The translations under genes were made by a program, and so were the position numbers. Below the pieces are notes generated by a model. It did not search any database. It worked only from the letters and a program-made list of their open reading frames with translations, and was not told where the DNA came from. A DNA stretch of 5,374 nt from Deltaproteobacteria bacterium (GTDB taxonomy: Bacteria > Desulfobacterota > GWC2-55-46 > JADFVP01): contig JAJRYL010000240.1 of the NCBI GenBank assembly GCA_024275855.1, positions 1 through 5,374 on the forward strand. Reading direction: 5' to 3'. Positions 1-5,374 of this stretch are shown piece after piece; positions within the stretch are counted from its first letter, which is position 1; every line of letters begins with the position of its first letter.

Positions 1-957
1 TATATTTTGAAGGCGGCAAGCGAAGCGCCGATTCACGTCTACCCTGTAGGCGCGGTCAGTATGGGGTTGAAGGGCAAGACCTTAACCGAGATGGGAGAGC
101 TTAAAGAGTGTGGCTGCGTGGCTTTTTCAGACGACGGTAAACCGGTGGAAGACGCGGGGCTGATGCGCCGCGCTCTTGAGTACGCAAACGGAGTCGGGGC
201 CGTAGTAATAACGCACGCCGAGGAGCCGGGGCTTGTTCGTGACGGTGTTATGAACTAAGGCGCGGTAGCCACACGTCTGGGTCTGCCCGGAATCCCCAAC
301 GCCGCGGAAGACTCTATGATATCGCGCGACATTATGCTTGCCGAACTTACAGGGGCACGGCTGCATGTGGCCCACGTATCGACAAGGGGCGGCGTAGAGC
401 TTATAAGAGAAGCACGGCAGAGGGGCGTTTGTGTTACGGCGGAGGTTGCGCCGCACCACCTTACCTTAACGGACTCGCGTGTTGAGGGGTATGATACGGA
501 CGCCAAGATGAACCCTCCGCTTAGAAACCCGGAGGATGTGAACGCCTTGATCGAAGGGCTTGTAGACGGCACAATCGGCTCTATCGCTACCGACCACGCT
601 CCGCACTCCGTAGTAGAGAAAGATGTCGAATTCGCAAACGCCGCCAACGGAATTATCGGGCTCGAAACAGCCTTTTCTCTCGTTTACGGCCTTGTGTCCG
701 AGGGCAGGCTTACGCTTAAGCGGGCCATAGAGGCTTTAACCGTAAGCCCGGCAGAGGTTATAGGGCTGAACTGCGGTATTCTAAGGGTCGGAACGAGCGC
801 CGATATAACTATTATAGACCTCGAAGCGCAGTGGAGGGTAGAGGCCGACAAGATTGTCTCCAAATCTAAGAATACGCCTTACATAGGCCAGATGATGAAA
901 GCTCGTATAGAGCGTACTATAGTCGGCGGCAAGACCGTCTTTATTGCCGGGGCGTAA
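1..957 (+). pseudogene. pyrC: Dihydroorotase, 5' end outside window, interrupted by in-frame TAA
   Basis: Class I dihydroorotase, the cytosolic metal enzyme that interconverts N-carbamoyl-L-aspartate and dihydroorotate in pyrimidine synthesis. The frame is open from base 1, so the start and the N-terminal HxH metal motif lie upstream. Visible family motifs are FSDDG (metal-bridging Asp region, 127-138), THAEE (metal His at 214-216), HVAHVS (metal His at 373-375), MNPPLR (substrate-binding Asn at 511-513) and ATDHAPH (catalytic Asp at 592-594). The reading frame does not shift, but codon 256-258 is TAA inside GVMN-stop-GAVATRLGLPGIP, where the family has Glu (NEG). GAA to TAA is a single G-to-T change. 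The rest is uneroded up to the true stop at 955-957, so the lesion is recent, a sequencing error, or read through. Translation could restart at ATG 316, but that product would lack the first metal ligands. Identity is very sure; functional state is uncertain. Confidence 0.9.
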
Positions 958-965
958 TTTTTTTT

Positions 966-1049
966 ATGATGATCTCGTACATCGGCAGAATTATAACCGG
1001 AGATAGTACGTTTGTACCGGATATTGTAAATTTAAAATGGTTTTTCTAA
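966..1049 (+). other. Possible 27-codon upstream ORF or leader peptide before carA
   Basis: An ATG-started ORF begins with a doubled Met (MMISYIGRII) and ends in NLKWFF. Its TAA at 1047-1049 is one base before the carA ATG. I recognise no family. No convincing ribosome binding site precedes it: the upstream bases are the end of pyrC and a run of eight T. Because carA itself lacks a Shine-Dalgarno sequence, translational coupling through this ORF is conceivable. Chance is equally likely at this length. Confidence 0.2.
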
Positions 1050-1050
1050 T

Positions 1051-2193
1051 ATGGAACTCAAAATAAAAAAGGCTGTATTGGCGCTTGCCGACGGCACTGT
1101 CTTTGAAGGCAGGTCGTTCGGGGCGGCGGGTGAGGTTATCGGCGAGGTAGTCTTTAATACCTCTATGACCGGTTATCAGGAGATACTGACCGACCCGTCC
1201 TACAAAGGCCAGATAGTTACCATGACCTATACGGAAATAGGCAACTACGGAACCAACCCCGAAGATAGCGAGTCTATCAAACCGTGGGTCGAGGGTTTTA
1301 TAGCGAAAGAGTGGTGCGCGCGCCCAAGCTCATGGAGAAGTAAAAACGCGATAGACGACTACCTCAGGCAAAACGGTATTGTCGGAATCTACGGCATAGA
1401 CACCCGAGCGCTTACCCGCCTTATAAGAAGCAAGGGTGCGATGCAGGGCATTATAAGCACAGTAGAGACAGACCCGAAAGCCCTGGTCGATAAGGCCGCG
1501 AAATCTCCGGGCCTTGTAGGGCGCGACCTTGTAAAAGAGGTTACGTGCAAAGAGCAGTACGACTGGCACGAAGGGTTGTGGGCGGTGGAGTACAGTTACG
1601 ACAGGCGGTTAAAGAGCCGTCCGGTTGACGACAGGAGACGGCGTAAGGTAGTAGCCTTCGACTTTGGTATTAAGCGCAATATTTTAAGAAACCTGCACGC
1701 CCTCGGCTGCGACGTTACCGTCGTGCCCGCCTCTACGAGCGCAACGGATGTGCTGAAGATGGCGCCTGACGGAATATTTCTTTCCAACGGCCCCGGAGAC
1801 CCGGACGCGGTGGGTTACGCTTCCGACACTATTAAAGATCTTATCGGGAAAAAACCGATCTTCGGAATCTGCCTCGGCCACCAGTTGCTTGCGCTCGCGC
1901 TTGGCGGCAGCACCTTTAAGCTCAAGTTCGGCCACAGGGGAGGCAACCAGCCGGTGATGGATTTGCGCACGAGTAAAGTCGAGATAACCTCTCAGAATCA
2001 TGGGTTTGCCGTAGATTTAGACTCCATGAAAGGCGTGGCCGAGCTTACGCACATAAACCTTAACGATAAAACGGTAGAGGGAATAACGCACAAGGAGTTT
2101 CCGCTCTTTAGCGTACAGCACCACCCGGAGGCATCGCCCGGCCCGCACGACTCGGCGTACCTGTTTAAGCGTTTCGTGGAGATGATGGGGTGA
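1051..2193 (+). CDS. carA: Carbamoyl-phosphate synthase small subunit (glutaminase)
   Basis: This 380-residue protein matches the usual CarA length (E. coli 382). It hydrolyses glutamine and channels ammonia to CarB for carbamoyl phosphate, feeding pyrimidines and arginine. The N-terminal small-chain domain includes [17 protein letters not shown] (about residues 35-51) and [12 protein letters not shown]. The class I glutamine amidotransferase domain runs from about residue 199 to the end, with SNGPGDP (245-251), GICLGHQ carrying nucleophile Cys274, and [14 protein letters not shown] carrying His358 and Glu360. The triad is therefore complete. The usual Tyr before the catalytic His is His357 here, a minor variant. 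The ATG at 1051 is the only sensible start because an in-frame TAA lies at 1033-1035. No Shine-Dalgarno sequence is visible in the AT-rich bases before it. It lies 93 bases after pyrC. Its stop overlaps the ribosome binding site of the next gene, and its usual neighbour carB is displaced by about 1.08 kb. Confidence 0.97.
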   Translation: MELKIKKAVLALADGTVFEGRSFGAAGEVIGEVVFNTSMTGYQEILTDPSYKGQIVTMTYTEIGNYGTNPEDSESIKPWVEGFIAKEWCARPSSWRSKNAIDDYLRQNGIVGIYGIDTRALTRLIRSKGAMQGIISTVETDPKALVDKAAKSPGLVGRDLVKEVTCKEQYDWHEGLWAVEYSYDRRLKSRPVDDRRRRKVVAFDFGIKRNILRNLHALGCDVTVVPASTSATDVLKMAPDGIFLSNGPGDPDAVGYASDTIKDLIGKKPIFGICLGHQLLALALGGSTFKLKFGHRGGNQPVMDLRTSKVEITSQNHGFAVDLDSMKGVAELTHINLNDKTVEGITHKEFPLFSVQHHPEASPGPHDSAYLFKRFVEMMG

Positions 2194-2200
2194 GGGGGCT

Positions 2201-2554
2201 ATGGGGATTTTGAAAAGATCATGGGGTGTTGCTATTATAGGAGTAATTGTTGGAGCCTTAATATCAGGCCATTATGCGTATAAAATAAATGATAGGACAA
2301 TAGAGAGCAAATATGTTGAGCTTGCGATAAATATTTTGTCGCAGAAACCAGACGATGAACAAAAGCCCCTAAGAAAGTGGGCGGTAAATGTAGTTAATGA
2401 ATACTCTGAAGTCAAATTTAGTGAAGAAGTAAAGAAAAATTTGATTGAGAAGGTGTCGTTGCCTACTTATTCCCCAGGGTGGACTGGTAACTGGATGGGT
2501 AGTTGGCAAGGAAGAGGAAAGTTACCAAATGCTCCTCCAGAGACCGTTAAGTGA
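2201..2554 (+). CDS. Small single-pass membrane protein of unknown function
   Basis: The product is 117 residues. After a short basic N-terminus (KR at 5-6) comes one hydrophobic helix, about residues 8-26 (VAIIGVIVGALISG at its core), then a soluble tail. The tail includes YVELAINILSQKP and LRKWAVNVVNEYS (about 38-70), followed by a Trp- and Gly-rich end. I recall uncharacterised bacterial proteins with the same layout (membrane anchor, then YVxLAxxIL and LRxWAVxVxxxYS), but I know no function and have not searched. The ATG is preceded by GAGGGGG at 2192-2198, which includes the last two bases of the carA stop, so translation is probably coupled to carA. Base composition and codon use are clearly more AT-rich than in carA or carB, which suggests acquisition. 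It separates carA from carB and lies just upstream of the palindrome array. Whether it moves with that array is unknown. Confidence 0.75.
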   Translation: MGILKRSWGVAIIGVIVGALISGHYAYKINDRTIESKYVELAINILSQKPDDEQKPLRKWAVNVVNEYSEVKFSEEVKKNLIEKVSLPTYSPGWTGNWMGSWQGRGKLPNAPPETVK

Positions 2555-2569
2555 TAAAGAACCACCACT

Positions 2570-2633
2570 CAGACCCTGAATCGAGTTCAGGGTGACAAAA
2601 TGGTTCTGTCATGCTGAACTTGATTCAGCATCT
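2570..2633 (+). repeat. Composite palindrome pair A1-B1, left copy
   Basis: Palindrome A1 has arms at 2573-2580 and 2586-2593 around loop TCGAG. Palindrome B1 has arms at 2611-2618 and 2624-2631 around loop CTTGA. A 17-base spacer separates them. The same 64-base unit recurs in direct orientation at 3106-3169 with only two differences, at 2583 (G versus A) and 2621 (T versus C), both in loops. The A1 and B1 cores can also pair with each other, with one G-U wobble, to give a longer hairpin, as in REPINs. It begins 15 bases after the membrane-protein gene. Confidence 0.9.
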
Positions 2634-2660
2634 TGGTGTTGTAGGTACTTCTAAGTTTTT

Positions 2661-2692
2661 ACTCAGACCCTGAATCGAGTTCAGGGTGACAA
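2661..2692 (+). repeat. Palindrome A2, abutting the nuclease gene
   Basis: Arms ACCCTGAA at 2667-2674 and TTCAGGGT at 2680-2687 surround loop TCGAG. The 32 bases 2661-2692 are identical to 2567-2598 around A1. There is no B partner directly after it; instead the GIY-YIG start codon follows 25 bases past the right arm. Its right arm contains the GTG at 2686, a possible but less likely start for that gene. Confidence 0.88.
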
Positions 2693-2712
2693 TAGGGTGT
2701 GACAGGTGCGGG

Positions 2713-3003
2713 ATGAACAACAGGCAGTATTATGTTTATCTGCTTACAAACAGATCCAACGATGTTCTGTATGTTGGAGTAACAAATAATCTTGAACGAA
2801 GAGTCTTTGAACACAGAAACAAACTGGTGGAAGGGTTTACCAAAAAGTATAATCTTACAAAGCTCGTCTTTTATGAAGTTACCGATGATATTGAGAGCGC
2901 TATAAGACGAGAGAAACAGTTGAAGAACTGGCGCAGAGCGTGGAAGGTAGACCTTGTAAATGAATCTAATCCTGAATGGAAAGATTTAAGTATCGAATTT
3001 TAG
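2713..3003 (+). CDS. Small GIY-YIG nuclease-domain protein (UPF0213 / COG2827 type)
   Basis: The protein is 96 residues from ATG 2713 and is essentially only a GIY-YIG domain. These domains cut or nick DNA using one metal ion. Visible motifs are YVYLL (the GIY strand, near residue 6), LYVGVTNNLERRVFEH (the YIG strand followed by the catalytic Arg and a conserved His), FTKKYNLTKLVFYE, and REKQLKNWRRAWK with the conserved metal-binding Glu, then NPEWKDL, typical of the stand-alone family. No extra DNA-binding domain is present, unlike homing endonucleases. I chose ATG 2713 because the family motif starts just after it and a weak GGTG lies at 2705-2708. GTG 2686 would add nine residues encoded partly by palindrome A2. 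Codon use is more AT-rich than in carA or carB. Palindromes close in on both sides, suggesting a functional link to them, which is inference. Its cellular role is unproven. Confidence 0.9.
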   Translation: MNNRQYYVYLLTNRSNDVLYVGVTNNLERRVFEHRNKLVEGFTKKYNLTKLVFYEVTDDIESAIRREKQLKNWRRAWKVDLVNESNPEWKDLSIEF

Positions 3004-3046
3004 AGCCTGAGAATAAGTACTCTCTGTTTTGTTAATATAAGCTGTC

Positions 3047-3069
3047 ATGCTGAAACAAGATTTCAGCAT
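3047..3069 (+). repeat. Palindrome B2, downstream of the nuclease gene
   Basis: Nine-base arms ATGCTGAAA (3047-3055) and TTTCAGCAT (3061-3069) surround loop CAAGA. It belongs to the B family by its arms, but its centre differs from B1 and B3, so it is the most divergent copy. It begins 43 bases after the nuclease stop and lies 39 bases before A3, similar to the 35 bases between B1 and A2 on the other side. Confidence 0.85.
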
Positions 3070-3105
3070 CTAAAGTGTGGATACAAGCGGTTTATGTTTT
3101 AACAC

Positions 3106-3169
3106 CAGACCCTGAATCAAGTTCAGGGTGACAAAATGGTTCTGTCATGCTGAACTCGATTCAGCATCT
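3106..3169 (+). repeat. Composite palindrome pair A3-B3, right copy
   Basis: Palindrome A3 has arms at 3109-3116 and 3122-3129 around loop TCAAG. Palindrome B3 has arms at 3147-3154 and 3160-3167 around loop CTCGA. The 17-base spacer is identical to that of the left copy. It matches 2570-2633 at 62 of 64 positions. B3 starts with an ATG at 3147 that is in frame with carB. Confidence 0.9.
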
Positions 3170-3178
3170 GTTCTTTTT
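3147..3178 (+). terminator. Terminator-like hairpin (palindrome B3 plus T-rich tract)
   Basis: The B3 hairpin (8-bp stem, 5-base loop) is followed three bases later by TTCTTTTT at 3171-3178. This could end transcripts of the nuclease gene, or weaken readthrough from carA into carB. The stem has only three G-C pairs and the T tract is interrupted, so it would be a weak terminator. The other five palindromes have no following T tract. Confidence 0.3.
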
Positions 3179-3258
3179 GAATATAAAGAGTCTTTACAGT
3201 TTTACTAAAAAGCAGCGACATAAAGAAGTTTATCTACCATACAACTATTTTGAACATC

Positions 3259-3263
3259 GGGAG
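3259..3263 (+). promoter_or_regulatory. Possible ribosome binding site for carB (GGGAG)
   Basis: GGGAG ends 12 bases before the TTG at 3276. It is the only purine-rich Shine-Dalgarno-like stretch near that start, but the spacing is longer than ideal. It lies in an AT-rich leader (3170-3275) between the last palindrome and carB, in which I see no other gene and no convincing promoter. Weak spacing plus TTG would predict modest initiation. Confidence 0.35.
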
Positions 3264-3275
3264 CATTTTAAAACC

Positions 3276-5374
3276 TTGCCAAAACGGACAGACATTAAAA
3301 AAATTCTTATCATCGGCTCCGGCCCGATCGTTATCGGGCAGGGGTGCGAGTTCGATTATTCCGGTACGCAGGCCTGCAAGGTGCTGCGTGAAGACGGTTA
3401 TATCGTGGTGCTCGTAAACTCGAACCCGGCTACCATTATGACCGACCCCGACATGGCCGACCGTACCTACATAGAGCCGATTACCGCCGAGACGGTCGAG
3501 CGTATTATAGAGATAGAGAGACCTGACGCTCTTTTGCCTACTATGGGCGGACAGACCGCGCTAAACGTAAGCGTTGAGCTTGCCAAGTCCGGCGTGCTCG
3601 ATAAATATAATGTAGAGATGATAGGCGCTAAACTCGCCGCGATTGAAAAGGCCGAAGAGCGTGAGCTTTTTAAAATCGCTATGGACAAGATCGGCCTTCA
3701 GGTACCTCGCAGCGCGCAGGCCCGCACAATCGAGACCGCCAACGAGATAATAGAGTGGATGGATTTTCCGGCGATTATCCGCCCCTCTTTTACGCTTGGC
3801 GGAATGGGCGGCGGCATAGCCTATAACCGCGAAGAGTACGAGAGTATGGTGCGCTTCGGCCTTGAGTGCAGCCCCGTAAACGAGCTTTTGATTGAAGAGT
3901 CCGTAATAGGATGGAAAGAGTACGAGCTTGAGGTGATGCGCGATCATAACGACAACGTCGTTATAATCTGCTCAATAGAAAACCTCGACCCTATGGGCGT
4001 GCATACCGGAGACTCCATTACCGTCGCACCTGCGCAGACCCTTACCGATAAAGAGTATCAGCTAATGCGCGACTATGCCGTGCGTATTATCAGAGAGATC
4101 GGCGTTGATACCGGTGGCAGCAATATTCAGTTTTCGGTAAATCCTGAAAACGGCAAGGTCTATGTTATCGAGATGAACCCGCGCGTATCGCGCTCTTCAG
4201 CGCTCGCCTCCAAGGCAACCGGATTTCCCATAGCTAAAATAGCAGCGCTGCTTGCGGTCGGTTATACTCTCGACGAACTTCCAAACGATATTACTAAAAA
4301 GACACCGGCCTCTTTCGAGCCTACAATCGATTACGTGGTCACCAAGATACCGCGCTTCGCTTTCGAGAAGTTCCCCAATACCGACGCTACGCTCACCACG
4401 CAGATGAAGTCGGTCGGCGAGGTTATGGCTATTGGCAGAACATTTAAAGAGTCGCTTCAAAAGGCCATCCGTTCGCTTGAGGTCGGAAGCTACGGTTTTG
4501 AAAAGATACTTAATCCTAAACGGGAAACGCTCAGCTTCGAACCTACAACTGACCAGCTCGACACGTTAAAGGCACGGCTTAAAACACCCGGAGCCGAGCG
4601 GCTCTGGTACCTGATGGAGGCGCTTCGCGCCGGTTTTGATATCGATAAGATATTCGAGTTTACCAATATAGACAGGTGGTTTTTAAACAACCTTGAGGAA
4701 CTTAGGGTTATTGAAGAGGAGCTCGAAAGTGTCGGGTCGAGCGTAGAGGGGCTCGACCCCGAGCTTTACAGGAGCGCGAAAGAGTGCGGTTTTTCAGACG
4801 CATCGATAGCGTCCATAATAAAAAAAGACGAGGCCGATATTCGGGTCTTCGCGCGAGACCACGCAATACTGCCGGTCTTTAAAACGGTCGATACCTGCGC
4901 TGCTGAGTTCGAGGCCTTTACGCCGTACTTCTACTCTACCTACGAACGTCCATTCTATAATATAAATAAAGGCGGCACACCGGAGGCTGAGTGTGAGTCC
5001 AATCCGACCGACAACAAGAAGGTTGTAATACTCGGCTCCGGGCCCAACAGGATAGGGCAGGGCATAGAGTTCGACTACTGCTGCGTTCACGCCTCTTTCG
5101 CTCTCAAGGAAGAGGGCTTCGAGTCGATCATGATAAACTGCAACCCTGAGACCGTATCGACCGACTACGATACATCCGACCGGCTTTACTTCGAGCCGCT
5201 TACGTTCGAGGACGTAATGGCGGTTATTGAGAAAGAGAGACCGTACGGCGTTATAGTGCAGCTTGGCGGGCAGACCCCGTTAAAGCTCTCGGTCGCGTTG
5301 GAGAAGGCGGGCGTTAAGATACTCGGCACCAGCTCAGACTCTATCGACCTGGCCGAAGACAGGGAGCGTTTCGA
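3276..5374 (+). CDS. carB: Carbamoyl-phosphate synthase large subunit, 3' end outside window
   Basis: CarB uses two ATP, bicarbonate and ammonia from CarA to make carbamoyl phosphate. The first 699 of roughly 1,090 expected residues are present with no stop or frameshift. Start TTG 3276 gives (M)[21 protein letters not shown], matching the E. coli N-terminus residue for residue. With this start Arg169 (IIRPSF), Glu299, Asn301 and Arg303 ([10 protein letters not shown]) fall at the E. coli numbers. Layout: carboxyphosphate ATP-grasp half (1 to about 400), oligomerisation domain with TNIDRWFL and VDTCAAEF (about 400-557), then the carbamoyl-phosphate half from about 580 ([17 protein letters not shown] at 587-603), cut at LAEDRERF. 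Oddities: about 14 extra residues at 558-571 between YSTYE and ECESNP; GGMGGG where GGSGGG or GGTGGG is usual; and a frame open upstream to 3132 with an ATG at 3147 inside palindrome B3. It is separated from carA by about 1.08 kb. Confidence 0.96.
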   Translation, partial: MPKRTDIKKILIIGSGPIVIGQGCEFDYSGTQACKVLREDGYIVVLVNSNPATIMTDPDMADRTYIEPITAETVERIIEIERPDALLPTMGGQTALNVSVELAKSGVLDKYNVEMIGAKLAAIEKAEERELFKIAMDKIGLQVPRSAQARTIETANEIIEWMDFPAIIRPSFTLGGMGGGIAYNREEYESMVRFGLECSPVNELLIEESVIGWKEYELEVMRDHNDNVVIICSIENLDPMGVHTGDSITVAPAQTLTDKEYQLMRDYAVRIIREIGVDTGGSNIQFSVNPENGKVYVIEMNPRVSRSSALASKATGFPIAKIAALLAVGYTLDELPNDITKKTPASFEPTIDYVVTKIPRFAFEKFPNTDATLTTQMKSVGEVMAIGRTFKESLQKAIRSLEVGSYGFEKILNPKRETLSFEPTTDQLDTLKARLKTPGAERLWYLMEALRAGFDIDKIFEFTNIDRWFLNNLEELRVIEEELESVGSSVEGLDPELYRSAKECGFSDASIASIIKKDEADIRVFARDHAILPVFKTVDTCAAEFEAFTPYFYSTYERPFYNINKGGTPEAECESNPTDNKKVVILGSGPNRIGQGIEFDYCCVHASFALKEEGFESIMINCNPETVSTDYDTSDRLYFEPLTFEDVMAVIEKERPYGVIVQLGGQTPLKLSVALEKAGVKILGTSSDSIDLAEDRERF

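Larger units (their letters stand above)
2567..3169 (+). mobile_element. Candidate REPIN-like element: six palindromes flanking a GIY-YIG nuclease gene
   Basis: Six hairpin-forming palindromes of two kinds surround one small nuclease gene in the order A1 B1 A2, gene, B2 A3 B3. A has arms ACCCTGAA/TTCAGGGT and B has arms ATGCTGAA/TTCAGCAT, with five-base loops. A and the B copies B1 and B3 share a 15-base core (CTGAATCRAGTTCAG) in opposite orientations, so core direction runs + - + gene - + -. That pattern is unchanged by reverse complementing the whole unit. The block is AT-richer than the flanking pyrimidine genes and sits between carA and carB, which are normally almost adjacent. I see no insertion-sequence transposase and no clear target-site duplication. 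Treating it as one mobile unit is inference from the layout. REPINs mobilised by RAYT transposases are the nearest established parallel. Confidence 0.5.

Noticed and set aside
7..9. TTG at 7 as the pyrC start codon
   Set aside because: The frame is open to base 1 and the N-terminal metal-binding part of dihydroorotase is missing, so the real start lies outside the window.
256..258. Stop-codon reassignment or selenocysteine-like recoding in pyrC
   Set aside because: The codon is TAA, which also terminates pyrC itself; no other gene in the window contains an in-frame stop, and the expected residue is Glu.
927..965. Possible intrinsic terminator at the end of pyrC: CGGCAA/TTGCCG stem then eight T
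   Set aside because: The stem is only 6 bp with an 11-base loop, and the T run starts eight bases after the stem, so it does not have the geometry of an intrinsic terminator.
1001..1020. Doubled GTAC with flanking CCGG upstream of carA, as a possible operator
   Set aside because: GTAC is self-palindromic and the flanks are asymmetrically spaced; the arrangement gives no stable hairpin or clean dyad.
1012..1038. Possible sigma-70 promoter for carA, TTGTAC and TAAAAT
   Set aside because: The 15-base spacing is too short and both boxes are imperfect; AT-rich DNA produces such matches by chance.
2573..3167. The palindromes as a CRISPR array
   Set aside because: Units are self-complementary, of two types, irregularly spaced and interrupted by a gene; spacers are not unique and two are identical. 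No cas gene is present.
3177..3224. Promoter for carB in the AT-rich leader (TTTACA at 3193, CATAAA at 3219)
   Set aside because: The spacing is 20 bases and the -10 match is poor; no better pair was found, so I do not call a promoter.
3467..3947. Antisense open frames inside carB (and similar ones inside pyrC and carA)
   Set aside because: They lie opposite strongly conserved coding sequence, have low-complexity or unnatural composition, and resemble no family; they are shadows of the real genes.

Overview
This window is a stretch of a bacterial de novo pyrimidine biosynthesis cluster, all on the + strand: the 3' part of pyrC (dihydroorotase), complete carA (small, glutaminase subunit of carbamoyl-phosphate synthetase), and the first two thirds of carB (large subunit), which runs off the right edge. 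The order pyrC-carA-carB and the protein sequences suggest a Gram-negative bacterium of the deltaproteobacterial or Nitrospirota kind. That placement is from memory of gene order and sequence flavour, not from a search, and is weak. The three pyrimidine genes share a balanced to moderately GC-rich composition and similar codon use.

Layout. Bases 1-957: pyrC, open at the left edge and broken by an in-frame TAA at 256-258 where the family has a conserved glutamate. Bases 958-1050: short spacer holding a 27-codon ORF that stops one base before carA. Bases 1051-2193: intact carA with a full catalytic triad. Bases 2201-2554: a small AT-richer gene for a one-helix membrane protein of unknown function. 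Bases 2567-3169: six short palindromes of two kinds (A and B) placed three on each side of a small GIY-YIG nuclease gene (2713-3003). Bases 3170-3275: AT-rich leader with no other gene. Bases 3276-5374: carB from a TTG start.

How it fits together. CarA hydrolyses glutamine and passes ammonia to CarB, which makes carbamoyl phosphate; PyrC closes carbamoyl aspartate to dihydroorotate two steps later. carA and carB are usually nearly adjacent, but here about 1.08 kb of compositionally different DNA separates them. The strongest candidate for something under-described is the palindrome-nuclease-palindrome unit. The palindromes occur in alternating orientation (+ - + gene - + -), two 64-bp A-B pairs on opposite sides of the gene differ at only two bases, and the outermost palindrome supplies an ATG in frame with carB. 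This resembles a REPIN-type array, but with a GIY-YIG nuclease in place of a RAYT transposase.
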